DNA of 52,233 nt from a virus, in the IMG/VR virus record IMGVR_UViG_3300046515_000113, positions 1 through 52,233 of that record. One strand, written 5' to 3'. The translations under genes and the position numbers were made by a program. The notes beneath the pieces were generated by a model. That model saw only the letters and a list, made by a program, of their open reading frames with translations. It did no database searches and had not been told where the DNA came from. Every line of letters begins with the position of its first letter. The first letter of the stretch is position 1. Positions 36,765-46,700 of the stretch are shown here, piece by piece.

Positions 36765-37006
36765 AGATGGCGATTCCCGGCGAGCCAGAGAATGACCCGC
36801 TCACCGCCTATCTGCTTAACCTGTACCGGAACGTGTGTCGCGGCCGACGGTACATCGCCGGCATGGCAGGTGCGTTCCCGCTCCCACTGTCGGCGCGTGA
36901 GATCTCCGACTGGCTGGAGTCTCACCCGTCACCTCTGCCGCGCGACGAGATTGATGATGTGATGTTTGCGCTGGATGCGGTGTGCTTGGCCGGTGCCGAC
37001 GAGTGA
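36279..37006 (+). CDS. GT fusion made by -1 frameshift
   Basis: At 36683-36689 the zero frame reads G GGA AAG, the same GGGAAAG heptamer lambda uses. The -1 frame is open from there to 37006 (VARFEWEQEWAGESEKRR, then AIPGEPENDPLTAYLLNLYR), giving a fusion of about 242 residues. The T part contacts the tail tube subunits in lambda. An ATG at 36767 lies in the same frame, but separate translation is unlikely. Confidence 0.8.
36683..36689 (+). promoter_or_regulatory. Programmed -1 frameshift slippery site
   Basis: GGGAAAG in the correct X XXY YYZ register of the G gene, 25 codons before its stop. It allows tandem slippage on G and A codons. Confidence 0.85.
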
Positions 37007-37028
37007 TCTGCGGCCCTCTTCAAGAGGG

Positions 37029-37424
37029 TCACTCCTTGGGGAGTCTCTTGCGGGGCTTAGGGCCTTTTGGAGATGCGGATCCGTCCTGCCATGTATCCAG
37101 AGCCTTCAACATCGCAGCCATTACCGCTTCATTCAGATCCTTTTTTGTGACGGGGCTGTCGTGGTCAAGAGATGCCAGCAACTTTTCTTTCGAAACGCCC
37201 CGAGTGACAGGCGTGGGCTCTGTAGACGGGATATAGAAAGAGTGATCCGGATTTAATCGATCCCTGTCACTGATACCAATTTCGTCCGTATCTCCGACGC
37301 TGCGTTCAAGCCGAGCAACTATTTCAGCGGTAAGAGAGCGCCTGTTCAGCTTGGCTAGCGCTTCAAGCTCATCCTTTAGGGATGCAGGCATACGAAAATT
37401 GACCTGAAGGTCTGCACGGCTCAT
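37029..37424 (-). CDS. Mnt/Arc-type ribbon-helix-helix repressor (leftward)
   Basis: The 131-residue protein starts with ADLQVNFRMPASLKDELEALAKLNRRSLTAEIVARLE, the pattern of Arc/Mnt repressors, followed by a longer C-terminal region. It faces a second Arc-like gene and a BRO/Ant gene across a 120-bp operator region, like mnt in the P22 immI region. It probably represses the antirepressor in the lysogen. The start at 37424 was set by the family's N-terminus. Confidence 0.8.
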   Translation of the reverse strand: MSRADLQVNFRMPASLKDELEALAKLNRRSLTAEIVARLERSVGDTDEIGISDRDRLNPDHSFYIPSTEPTPVTRGVSKEKLLASLDHDSPVTKKDLNEAVMAAMLKALDTWQDGSASPKGPKPRKRLPKE

Positions 37425-37469
37425 TTGGTTGGCGCCTTTCACTAAAAGTAAAACGAGTAAAAGGATGAA

Positions 37470-37527
37470 GCACTTTGCTATAGACGGCAATAAAGCAAAG
37501 TGCTTTAATCCAAACCAAGCAAAGTGC
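37470..37527. promoter_or_regulatory. Operator cluster between the divergent RHH genes
   Basis: GCAAAGTGC occurs at 37495-37503 and 37519-37527 (24 bp apart) and inverted as GCACTTTGC at 37470-37478. The sites flank possible -10 sequences (TATAGA, TATACA). They are the likely binding sites of one or both ribbon-helix-helix repressors. Confidence 0.6.
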
Positions 37528-37545
37528 TATACAAGGAGTGAGCTG

Positions 37546-37701
37546 ATGAGCAGGAAAGATCCGCAGTTCAATTTGAGGTTGCCGGAGGAGGTAAAGGAGT
37601 GGGTAGAGCAAAGCGCGAAGGAGAATTGCCGGTCCCAGACCGCCGAGATTGTTTTCTGGCTGACGGCGGCGAAGAAGCGACAAGAGCAAGCAGCAGCTTG
37701 A
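37546..37701 (+). CDS. Arc-like ribbon-helix-helix repressor (rightward)
   Basis: The 51-residue protein (KDPQFNLRLPEEVKEWVEQSAKENCRSQTAEIVFWL) is close to P22 Arc in size and pattern (strand, helix, RS-x-x-AEI, helix). AAGGAG lies seven bases before the start. It precedes the antirepressor gene, as arc precedes ant in P22, and should moderate its expression. Confidence 0.85.
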   Translation: MSRKDPQFNLRLPEEVKEWVEQSAKENCRSQTAEIVFWLTAAKKRQEQAAA

Positions 37702-37772
37702 AAATGAAGAAGCCCCAGTGCGGGAACACTGAGGCTTCGGAAAACGAGATCAACTTCGAGGAAGAAATCGTC

Positions 37773-38636
37773 ATGTCGAATATTAGCACAGCGGTATCGA
37801 ATGTCATCCCATTCGCCTTCGAGGCAAAAAGTGTCCGTGTCCAGGATATCGGCGGCTCTCCGTGGTTTTGTGTTACCGACGTCTGCAGCATCCTCGGTTA
37901 TTCGAATAGCCGAGACGCAATGGCAAAGCATTGCCGGGAGAAGGGTGTAGCGAAACGCGACACCCTTACATCCAGAGGCAAGCAGGCTCTGACATTCATC
38001 GATGAGGGAAATCTGTATCGGTTGATCATCAAAAGCCGCAAAGAGGAAGCGGTGCGTTTTGAATCTTGGGTCTGCGATGATGTGTTGCCGGCGATCCGCA
38101 AGCACGGACATTACGTCGATCATCACAGCGCCATGGGCGACTTGGTCGGCGCCGTGATCGGCACCAGTGGCGAAAATGTCCTCGATCGCGTGATTGATCA
38201 GAAGGCCTCACCAGTCCCTCATTCGCTTCAGCGCAGTTTCAAGCAGACCATGAAGAGTCGTTTGCGCTCGCGCTTCAATGTGCACCGCACTGCGCTGATT
38301 CCGGCTGAGTGTCTGGCCGACGCGTGCAATTTTGTTGCGGCCTACGCGCTGGAAGGCGAGTGGATCGGTCGTCAAGATACCGAAGGCTTGTTCTTCAGCA
38401 ATCAGGAAGTCGGCCACATTTATTTGCTGATGAGCCGCCACTACTGCCTTCAGGAAGACCGGTCGGCAATTCTGTCTTCGGCGCGAACCCTTGATTCGCG
38501 CGTACTGATGAGGGTGTTCGACCAGATCAACGAGGGGCGAAGTTCTTTCGCCGCGCTTGATGCTCGGAGGTCGGAAATTTACAGCATCTACCGAGCAAAT
38601 GGCTGCTCTCCCGGTGGTTATGCAATTGTTGCTTGA
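37773..38636 (+). CDS. BRO-N family antirepressor
   Basis: The 287-residue protein has a BRO-N domain: VRVQDIGGSPWFCVTDVCSILGYSN, AKHCREKGVAKRDTLTSRGK, LTFIDEGNLYRLIIKSRKEEAVRFESWVCDDVLPAIRKHG (residues 20-115). A C-terminal domain of unknown kind follows. In P22, Ant inactivates c2-type repressors. Here it could act on CI and induce the phage or let superinfecting phage escape immunity. The start at 37773 has GAGGAA nine bases upstream. Confidence 0.85.
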   Translation: MSNISTAVSNVIPFAFEAKSVRVQDIGGSPWFCVTDVCSILGYSNSRDAMAKHCREKGVAKRDTLTSRGKQALTFIDEGNLYRLIIKSRKEEAVRFESWVCDDVLPAIRKHGHYVDHHSAMGDLVGAVIGTSGENVLDRVIDQKASPVPHSLQRSFKQTMKSRLRSRFNVHRTALIPAECLADACNFVAAYALEGEWIGRQDTEGLFFSNQEVGHIYLLMSRHYCLQEDRSAILSSARTLDSRVLMRVFDQINEGRSSFAALDARRSEIYSIYRANGCSPGGYAIVA

Positions 38637-38652
38637 TCTCAACTGAGCTACG

Positions 38653-38674
38653 ACCCTGCACCTGCGGGGTTTTG
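38653..38674 (+). terminator. Terminator after the antirepressor gene
   Basis: ACCCTGC (38653-38659) pairs with GCGGGGT (38664-38670), one G-U, around ACCT, followed by TTTTGG. Confidence 0.6.
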
Positions 38675-38726
38675 GTGCTTCCTGCGGATGGTGGTAGATT
38701 GCTGCCATCAGAAAAAGGAAGTCACC

Positions 38727-39104
38727 ATGCGAACATTATTGAAGGGGCTGCTTTTTGCTTTCGTATCTCAGGGAGCATTTGCAGCATCGAACGCTACTTA
38801 CCTCTCATGTCCTGGCGTCGATAAAAGGGCCGACGATCTTGTCGTCGTGCTTGATCAGCAAGCCGGCACGGCCTCGCTTCAAAGTGGTAAGAGTGGCGAA
38901 GGCCTGAACTTCGTCTCTCCAGCTTCCTTCGGCCCAAAGGAAGTGATGTGGAGATATCAATCTGACCGGTACCCTCGCAAGTTCTCAGTAGATCGGGTTA
39001 GCTTGGTCCTTAAAGTAGAGACAACGAGCACCATGACCGACAAAGTTTATGTTGAGTCATCAACCTGCACGATTGTTAAGCCGCCAAGTGGTGCGAAGTT
39101 TTAG
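38727..39104 (+). CDS. Secreted moron protein
   Basis: The 125-residue protein has a signal peptide (RTLLKGLLFAFVSQGAFA) cut before ASNATY. The mature part holds two Cys (LSCPG and STCTIV) that could form a disulfide. It is AT-richer than the tail genes, has AAGGAAG upstream and is enclosed by two terminators between the immI-like cassette and the tape measure. This suggests a lysogenic-conversion or superinfection-exclusion gene, but its activity is unknown. Confidence 0.7.
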   Translation: MRTLLKGLLFAFVSQGAFAASNATYLSCPGVDKRADDLVVVLDQQAGTASLQSGKSGEGLNFVSPASFGPKEVMWRYQSDRYPRKFSVDRVSLVLKVETTSTMTDKVYVESSTCTIVKPPSGAKF

Positions 39105-39120
39105 AGATATTCCTGATTCG

Positions 39121-39144
39121 AAGCCACCAACTGGTGGCTTTTTT
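39121..39144 (+). terminator. Terminator before the tape measure gene
   Basis: AAGCCACC (39121-39128) pairs perfectly with GGTGGCTT (39133-39140) around AACT, followed by a T-run to 39144. Confidence 0.85.
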
Positions 39145-39162
39145 ATTGCCCGGAGAAAAGTT

Positions 39163-42093
39163 ATGGCGCAAACGTCCCGCTTAGTCCTGGAGATCGATAG
39201 CCGGGATGCGGAAAAGAAAGCAGCGGATACCCGCGTGGCTTTGGAAGAGCTGGAGGCTCTTGGAATTCCAACGCAGCGCGCCATGGCCAAAGCAGCGGCA
39301 GGAATTACTGAGACAGGCAAAAGCGCTGAGGGCGCACGCAGGTCGTACGGCTACTATCGAGATGAGGTCGAGCAACTGCTCGGTCGGCTCGATCCTCTTC
39401 GGAGGAAGCAACAGGATCTGGCGAAGAGCCAGGCTGAATTGGCTGCAGCCTTCAAGAAAGGCGATATCAGTGAGACTGGCTACAAAGAGTTTTCGGGCAT
39501 CATCCGCGACCAGTCAGCGGCAATCACCGCGCAACGGGCCGCTCTCAAAAGCCTGAATGGTGATCTGGGGAGAACTGGCAACACAGCGAAGCAGACGGCA
39601 GCTGCGATGAGAATGCTGCCAGCGCAGTTCAGCGATATCGCCGTTAGCCTGCAGGCCGGCCAGTCTCCGCTTACAGTTTTTTTGCAGCAGGGGTCACAGA
39701 TCAAAGACTCGTTTGGCGGGGTCGGTGCAGCCGCTAAGGCAATGAGCGGATACATTCTCGGCTTGGTAAATCCATACACCGCCGCAGCCGCAGCGGTTGG
39801 TGCGCTGACCCTGGCTTATTACAAGGGGAGCCAAGAGGCAGATGAGTACAACAAGGCCCTAATATTCACCGGTAATGTTGCCGGTACAAGCGCTATGCAG
39901 CTGGCATCGATGGCGCAAAAGGTTAGCGCTACGGTCGGCACTACCGGTGCTGCTGCCGAGGTGCTGGCCAAGCTGGCAGGCAACGGCAAGATTGCCAGTG
40001 GCAGTTTCGAAGAGATCACTGAAGCTGCTCTGCAAATGGAAAAGGCCACCGGCAAGGCTATTGACGAGACGATTGCCGAGTTCGCAAAGATCGCCAAGGA
40101 CCCGGTCGCAGCGGCCAAAGAGCTCAACGACCAGTATCACTTTCTGACAGCAAGTACTTACGCTCAAATCACGGCTCTCAAGGAACAAGGCGACACGATC
40201 GGTGCTACGAAGCTGCTCACCGATACCTACGCAAAAACTATTGAGGAGCGCACCGGCCAGGTAACGCAAAACCTTGGCTTGATCGAGAGCGCTTGGAACA
40301 AAATCAAAGAAGCAGCCAGTGGCGCACTCGACGCCGCGAAGGATATCGGCCGAATTCAGACCTTGGAGCAACAGGCGGAAGTTATCCGACAAAGATTGCA
40401 AACAAACCAAGGGCGGGCCGGGCGAGTGGCCGCGCTCGGGATTGAGACGCGCGATGTCGCGAAAGATCGTGGCGATCTGGCTTTTCTTGAGCTTCAGATT
40501 GACGCAGAGAAAGAGCGTGCCAAATGGGTCGGAACAGTCAGGAAAGAAAACGACCTCTCTATCACTGCACAAGCATCGCTGAACAGTCAGTTAGCGGCGT
40601 CAGCAAGCAACGCCGAAAAGCTGAAGAAGCGACTTGAAGAAATCAATCGTCTTGCCAAGGACGCGAAAGGCGGGACCGGAGGTAAGGTTTACACGGATCT
40701 CGAACTCCAGCAGCTCCGGGATGCTGCAGTAAAACAGTTTGCAGACCCGAAGCCTAAGGCTGTTACTGAAGATGCTGGGCAGCGGATGCTTGACGAAGCC
40801 CGCCAGCGAAATGCTGTTCTTCAGCAACAAAACTCATTGATTGGTTTGCAAGTTGACGGAACGAAGTCCTTGGGGGCCGAAGCCAAAAGACTGCTCGAGC
40901 TTGAACAGCAGATTGCGGACCTGAAGGACAAGAAGACTTTAACGGCTACGCAAAAACAGATACTCGCAATGGCCGATCTGAATCTCGCGCAGCAGAGGCA
41001 GAATGCCGCTCTTGAAAAAGAAAATGAGCTGCGCAAGATCGCAACCGAGGAATTGCAGAAGCTCGCGGCATTCCAGACCAATCTGGCCAGCCAATTGGCA
41101 AAGGCACAGACGGGCCTGGACAACAACCTCGCCGGCATGGGGATGGGCGACCAGCAGCGTCAGCGCTTGCAGGAGCAGCTCAGCATTGAGCAGCAGTACC
41201 AATCGCAGATGGACGCTCTGCAGCAGCAGCGCAACGAGGGGCGCATCAGCGAAAAGCTGTACAGCGAAGAGACTGATGCACTCCGCTCAGCGCTGCAAGC
41301 GCGCCTCGCCATGCAGCAGCAGTACTACACCGATGTGGACAGGGCCCAATCGGACTGGGCGCTCGGTGCTTCTTCGGCATTTCAGACCTACTCGGAGCAG
41401 GCGCGCGATGTCGCCGGCCAGACTCGCAATCTCTTCACCAACGCCTTCAGCAACATGGAAGACGGCATCATCCAGTTCGTGAAGACTGGGAAATTGTCGT
41501 TCAAGGATCTGGCGGACGGCATCATCGCTGACCTGATCCGCATCCAGGTGCGACAGGCGGCGGTGGGCATCTTCGGCACGATCTTCAGCGGGCTGACCGC
41601 CGGTGGCGCTGCTGCCGGCAACGGCCTCGCCGCCGGATCCGCAGGCGCGACGTCCTCCAGTCTCGGAGCATCTGCAGCCGGATACAGCTCGAAGTTCGGT
41701 TTCTCTGACGGCGGCTATACCGGCGACGGCGGCAAGTTCGAGCCGAAGGGCGTTGTGCATGGCGGCGAGTTCGTTGTCCGAAAGGAAGCGGTGAGCCAAC
41801 CAGGCGCTCGGGAGTTCCTCGAGCGCATGAACGCGAACGCCAAAGGGTACGCAGATGGCGGCTACGTTGGCGCGACTGCTGCGGCTTCGACCTCCAACGT
41901 CATCCCAATCTCGTCGGGCTCTTCCGCTGCTCCGGTCATCCAGCAGAGCTTCAGCTTCCAAGGCACGCCAGATGACGCCACCGTCAACATGGTGCGTGAG
42001 GCGGCAATGCAGGGTGCCAAGGGCGGCTATGAGCTGGTCGTGCGCGACCTGAAAATGAACGGAACCATCCGCCAGCTGATCGCGCGGCGCTAA
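39163..42093 (+). CDS. Tail tape measure protein
   Basis: The 976-residue protein has long alpha-helical and coiled-coil stretches and hydrophobic segments near residues 185-230 (GYILGLVNPYTAAAAAVGAL). The C-terminal region has lambda gpH-like motifs (FTNAFSNMEDGIIQFVKTGK, FKDLADGIIADLIRIQVRQA) and ends in a Gly-rich stretch (GGYTGDGGKFEPKGVVHGGE). Tape measure length sets tail length; lambda gpH is of similar size, so a tail of about 150 nm is expected. The start at 39163 has GGAG seven bases upstream. Confidence 0.95.
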   Translation: MAQTSRLVLEIDSRDAEKKAADTRVALEELEALGIPTQRAMAKAAAGITETGKSAEGARRSYGYYRDEVEQLLGRLDPLRRKQQDLAKSQAELAAAFKKGDISETGYKEFSGIIRDQSAAITAQRAALKSLNGDLGRTGNTAKQTAAAMRMLPAQFSDIAVSLQAGQSPLTVFLQQGSQIKDSFGGVGAAAKAMSGYILGLVNPYTAAAAAVGALTLAYYKGSQEADEYNKALIFTGNVAGTSAMQLASMAQKVSATVGTTGAAAEVLAKLAGNGKIASGSFEEITEAALQMEKATGKAIDETIAEFAKIAKDPVAAAKELNDQYHFLTASTYAQITALKEQGDTIGATKLLTDTYAKTIEERTGQVTQNLGLIESAWNKIKEAASGALDAAKDIGRIQTLEQQAEVIRQRLQTNQGRAGRVAALGIETRDVAKDRGDLAFLELQIDAEKERAKWVGTVRKENDLSITAQASLNSQLAASASNAEKLKKRLEEINRLAKDAKGGTGGKVYTDLELQQLRDAAVKQFADPKPKAVTEDAGQRMLDEARQRNAVLQQQNSLIGLQVDGTKSLGAEAKRLLELEQQIADLKDKKTLTATQKQILAMADLNLAQQRQNAALEKENELRKIATEELQKLAAFQTNLASQLAKAQTGLDNNLAGMGMGDQQRQRLQEQLSIEQQYQSQMDALQQQRNEGRISEKLYSEETDALRSALQARLAMQQQYYTDVDRAQSDWALGASSAFQTYSEQARDVAGQTRNLFTNAFSNMEDGIIQFVKTGKLSFKDLADGIIADLIRIQVRQAAVGIFGTIFSGLTAGGAAAGNGLAAGSAGATSSSLGASAAGYSSKFGFSDGGYTGDGGKFEPKGVVHGGEFVVRKEAVSQPGAREFLERMNANAKGYADGGYVGATAAASTSNVIPISSGSSAAPVIQQSFSFQGTPDDATVNMVREAAMQGAKGGYELVVRDLKMNGTIRQLIARR

Positions 42094-42112
42094 GCAATCT
42101 AAGGAGTACTGC

Positions 42113-42697
42113 ATGGCTCTCACGTGGCCGGCTTCGCTGCGCCCGTCAGAAATGACGTGGGGCATCGTCAACAACAGCAGGGCGTTCACTTCGACGCTCT
42201 CGAATGCCCAGCAGATCGTCGGCTACCCGGGCGCCTATTGGCAGTGCACCTTGACCTTCGGATTGCTGACCAGAGAGCAGGAGCGACAGCTGTCCTCATT
42301 TCTCGGGAAGCTTGACGGGATGATGGGCACCTTCAACTTGCCGGCGTTCACGCGCCGGCGCACCAATAGCGTCGGAGCGATCTCAGTGGTCACCGGCAAT
42401 GCGCAGGCGCGCTCGATGGTTCTCGGCGGCGCAACAGCGAACGCACCGGCCTTCAGCGCCGGCGACTACATCACCATCGCGGGCGAGATGTTCGAAGTAA
42501 CCGATGCGGCATCGGCTAACGCGCAGGGCAGGGTGACTGTGTCGCTCAACAAGCGCATCCGCAAGACGCTTACCGCCGGCACCGCTGTCGAGTACCTCAA
42601 CCCGTACTCAGAAATGCGGATGACCACCGACACCTGGGCTATGTCCGTAAAGCCTGTGATCGCAAACGGCAGCTATCAATTCAGGGAGGCGTTCTGA
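42113..42697 (+). CDS. Distal tail protein
   Basis: The 194-residue protein (PASLRPSEMTWGIVNNSRAF, YPGAYWQCTLTFGLLTREQE, YITIAGEMFEVTD) is a beta-rich protein placed between tape measure and tail tip genes, the position of lambda gpM-type distal tail proteins. GGAG precedes it and it shares one base with the next gene. Confidence 0.75.
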   Translation: MALTWPASLRPSEMTWGIVNNSRAFTSTLSNAQQIVGYPGAYWQCTLTFGLLTREQERQLSSFLGKLDGMMGTFNLPAFTRRRTNSVGAISVVTGNAQARSMVLGGATANAPAFSAGDYITIAGEMFEVTDAASANAQGRVTVSLNKRIRKTLTAGTAVEYLNPYSEMRMTTDTWAMSVKPVIANGSYQFREAF

Positions 42698-43299
42698 TGC
42701 CCTCAGCATTTCCGTTCAGCCAGAACGTGGTGAACATCATCGCAACCGGTCGCTTCATGCCGGTGTACGCCGTGCAGCTCGACTTCGTCGACGGGATGGT
42801 CTTCGCGCATACCGGCACCGGAGACTTGGTGGTCGATGGCATCACCTACCTGGGCGTGGGTAACTTCGGCCAGGTGAGCCAATCGCAGGAAAGCGACAAC
42901 TCTGGATCACCCATGTCGGTCGAGCTGACACTCAGTGGTTTGGATGCCTACATCCTTTCCGAGACGAACATCCGGGGCTGCCGAGGGCGAATGGCAAAAG
43001 TCATATTCGTGGTGTTCGACGAGGCCGGTAACTACGCGGCGGACATCCTTTTTTCTGGCCGGATGGACGCGGCGAAGTTCTCTTTCGCCGGCAATGGAGA
43101 GGACGGCAACAGCATCACTGTCCCGGTTATCGATCGCATGGCCGAGTGGAGCCGTACCGGTACTGAGCGTTTCACCGACGAAAACCACCGCGCGCGCCAC
43201 GACGGCGACCGGTTCTTCTACGCCATCGCCCAAATGTCCGAGTGGCCCATTTACTGGGGTTCGAAGAAGGACGCACCGACATTCACCTATGGAATCTAG
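42697..43299 (+). CDS. Tail tip protein (DUF2163-like)
   Basis: The 200-residue protein (FMPVYAVQLDFVDGMVFAHT, GTGDLVVDGITYLGVGNFGQ, VELTLSGLD, ILFSGRMDAAKF) resembles the DUF2163/lambda gpL group of tail tip proteins. It should form the ring between distal tail protein and the J-type hub. Confidence 0.8.
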   Translation: MPSAFPFSQNVVNIIATGRFMPVYAVQLDFVDGMVFAHTGTGDLVVDGITYLGVGNFGQVSQSQESDNSGSPMSVELTLSGLDAYILSETNIRGCRGRMAKVIFVVFDEAGNYAADILFSGRMDAAKFSFAGNGEDGNSITVPVIDRMAEWSRTGTERFTDENHRARHDGDRFFYAIAQMSEWPIYWGSKKDAPTFTYGI

Positions 43300-43301
43300 C
43301 C

Positions 43302-43700
43302 ATGCGCTACCGAGACTGGACAACCCGTCTGAACGAAACGATCAAGGCCGCCCAAGAGCGGCCTTTTTCATGGGGCGAATTTGACTGCTGCCTGTTCGCC
43401 GCCGACTGCACGGCTTCGGTGTGTGGTGTCGATCCGGCGGAGAACTATCGGGGCAAGTACACGACGGAAACCGGTGCCAAACGGCAGCTGAAGAAGCAGC
43501 ACGGCAGCCTTGAGGCCGCTTGGGATACCCACTTCGCCCGAGTGCCGCTGCCGTTCATTCAGCGCGGTGACGTCGTGCTGTACGACGCGCCCGGCGGCCG
43601 AAGCATGGCTGTTTTCTGGGCAGGAGATTACTGGGCGGCGACCGATGACGGCGCGGCCCGCGTTGTGTGCGTGCCATTGGCCGCGTGGAGAATTGAATGA
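43302..43700 (+). CDS. Tail-associated C40 (NlpC/P60-like) peptidase
   Basis: The 132-residue protein has FSWGEFDCCLFAADCTASVCG (residues 23-43), with the catalytic Cys in the GxxDC box. A later His/Asp-containing segment (GRSMAVFWAGDYWAA) is followed by GAARVVCVPL. It fits the DUF6950-type tail peptidases that replace lambda gpK. It should open peptidoglycan locally during DNA entry. ATGA overlap with the J-like gene. Confidence 0.8.
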   Translation: MRYRDWTTRLNETIKAAQERPFSWGEFDCCLFAADCTASVCGVDPAENYRGKYTTETGAKRQLKKQHGSLEAAWDTHFARVPLPFIQRGDVVLYDAPGGRSMAVFWAGDYWAATDDGAARVVCVPLAAWRIE

Positions 43701-46700
43701 GCGGCGGCGTTAAGAAACTTGCTCAGGTGGTGGTCGGCGCGGTTATCGGTGCATTCCAAGGCGGCCCGTGGGGCGCGGTCGCGGGCGCAGCGCTTGCCTT
43801 TTATGCCGCTGAGCAGCAGGAAAAGCTCAACACCAAATCCCCTCTGCGCGACAACGAGCCGTCCGCTCAGACCGTGCGCTCCTCAAAGGCGCCGGTTCGC
43901 TTCATCCTCGGCCGTGTATCCACCGGCGGCGTGCTGGTGTGGGCGCAAGAACAGTCCGGCGCGCAGGGCGAGGGAGAATGGCTGCACCTGGTGTATGTGC
44001 TTTGCGAAGGTGCGATCGATGCGCTTGAAAACATTTATTTGGGTGAAGAAGAGATCGGCGCATTCGGCGCACTGGCCACCTACGAGCTTGTGGTCAACCC
44101 CACTCAGGTCAATGCATTCCTTAAGGCCAACTGCCCTGACTGGAAAGATTCGCAAATTGGGCGCGGACTTTCATACGTCCGAGTTTCCCTGCGTTACAGC
44201 GCCGAGAAGTTTCCATCAGGTATTCCTGATACGCGCTTCGTGGTTCGTGGCCGTAACGATATTTTTGATCCCCGCACCGGAACATCCGTTTACAGCGCCA
44301 ACACCGCGCTGCACCTGCTCTGGTTCTTGCGGTCGCGCTGTGGCGTGCCTGACGACGAAATCGTGTTCGAAACGTTCGCCAGTGCGGCCAACGTGTGCGA
44401 TGAGGCCCTGACCAATGCCGACGGCTCGACGAGCCAGCGGTATCGTACCGGATGCGTGATTGGTGCCGATGAGCAGCGCACCGGCGTTCTCCAGAAGTTA
44501 GAGGCGGCGTCTGGCGGGCATCTTATTCGTGTTGGCGGCCGCTGGATGTTCCAGGCTGGCGCCTATTACGGCCCGTACGACTTCGAGATCACCGAGGATA
44601 TGGTGATCGGCACTGTCACTGGCAGCACTGAACCCACCAACGACACTGCGATCAACACAGTACGCGGCACCTTCATTGATCCGGAACAGTCGTGGACCGA
44701 GACGGATTATCCGGAAGTCAGCGTCGCTGAATGGATTGTTGAGGATGATGGCGAGGCGGCAGAGACGCTGACCTATTCGTATGTCACCGATCCCTACCAA
44801 GCGCAGCGCCTGGCGAACATGGAGCTGCGCCGGCGCCGTGCGGGTGGTGCAATCAGCATTCCGATGAACTTCGCTGGCTACAACTGCCGTCCGGGCCGCG
44901 TGGTGCGAGTGAATCTCCCGTCGCTGAACATCCTTGGCGAGTTCATCGTCTCCGACTGGTCGATGGGCGATCGCGAGGGGTGCACGGTCCAGGTCAAGCA
45001 ATATGAGCCTGCTATCTTCGATGACGCCGTCGGCCAGCCGTACAACCCGATCGGCTTCATCAATCTGCCTTCGGGCGGTCTGGGCACGCCAACCAATCTG
45101 ACGTGGACGCAGGACACCACGGCCGAGGTGACGCAGGGTGTTCTGTCGTGGACTCCTCCTGCAGGAGTGGTCAAGGAGTACATCGTCATTGTCCGTCAGG
45201 GCACGGCTGCGATTCAGTCGCACAACGTGCCTGCGACCTCAACTGAGTGCGCTATCAACGGTTTGCCGTCTGGCAACTACACCATGAGTGTGGCGGCCGC
45301 CGGCCCTATGGCGCGATCGGGAGAGGTGACGATCACTGTCAGCATCAACGGCCCGCCAATCCCGGAAAGCTGCGTGGTGCAGTCCTCGATCGACAGCATC
45401 GTGCTGATCCCTAGCAACTCGCAGAACGGGCTGAACGGCGGCACGTACGAGTACTTCTTCAGTACCTCGCCGACAGCCACCGCTGCTGATGCCGAGTATC
45501 TAGGGCAAGGCCTGACGTTTACCCATAACGGACTGGGGTTTTGGACGAATTATTACTACTTCATCCGTTCGTCAAACGCTTATGGGAAAAGCTCGTTCCT
45601 CTATGTCCCCGCTCAAACTTCGAACGATGTTTCGGCCTACCTGGCTGCACTTGCCGGGAAAATCACGGAGACAGAGTTGGGGCAGGAGCTTGCGGACGAA
45701 ATCGATAAGATTCCGGGGCTACAAGAGCAGATCGATGCGCTGGATGGTTTGAAGGGTTACGACCCCGAAGCAACCTATGAGGAGTACGACCTAGTAGTGC
45801 AGGGCAAGCGGATCTATCAGGCTACCGGCCCGGTGCCAGTCGATACGCCACCGCCAAACCCACTCTACTGGCTCGACGTTGGTCAGACGGTGGAAACGGC
45901 CAATGGGCTTGCCCAGCAGGTTGCGACAAACACCGCCGAGATCATCGAGATCGATGGCGTTGTTACTGCGCAGGCCACGGCCTTCGAAGCCCTTCGCGCC
46001 TCTTACCGAGACGATGACGGTGCTGGCGATCTCGCGGACGCGATCAAAAGCTACACCAGCACCGCGGCACTCGCGTCCGAATCGAAGGTTCGCGCCTCCG
46101 AGAACGAGGCGACGGTAAGGCGCCTAACGACCTTCGACGCCCAAATAGGACAGAACGCGGCGAATATCACCGAGCTTGAAGAGGTGGTGGCCACGAACGA
46201 ATCGGCGACAGCGACGAAGATCGACCAACTGAACGTGTCCGTCGGGCAAAACTCGGCGGCCATTCAGCAGACGTCTTCAGCCTACGCGGACACTGCCGGC
46301 AAGCTGAGCACGATGTGGTCGGTGAAGATGCAGGTCACTGCCGGCGGGCAATACGTGGCCGCGGGTATCGGTCTTGGGATTGAAAACACCGGAGCCGGCC
46401 TGCAGAGCCAGTTTCTGGTGAGCGCTGATCGGTTTGCCATCGTAAACACCATTGCCGGCGGAGCCATTGCGGTGCCATTCGCGGTGCAGGGCGGGCAAGT
46501 GTTCATGAACTCGGCGTTCATCCAGGACGGAACGATCACCAACGCCAAGATCGGCAGCTACATCAGCTCCACCAACTACATCGCCGGCCAGCAAGGCTGG
46601 ATTCTGAACAAAGACGGCACGCTTGAAATAAACGGCATCGTTCCGGGGCAGGGGCGCTTGGTGATCAACTCACTGAACGTCTCGGTCTACGACGCCAATA

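Noticed and set aside
36832-36842. GTGTCGCG half-site in the tail chaperone fusion gene
   Set aside because: No partner arm at the fixed 20-base gap; single arms are expected by chance at this GC content.
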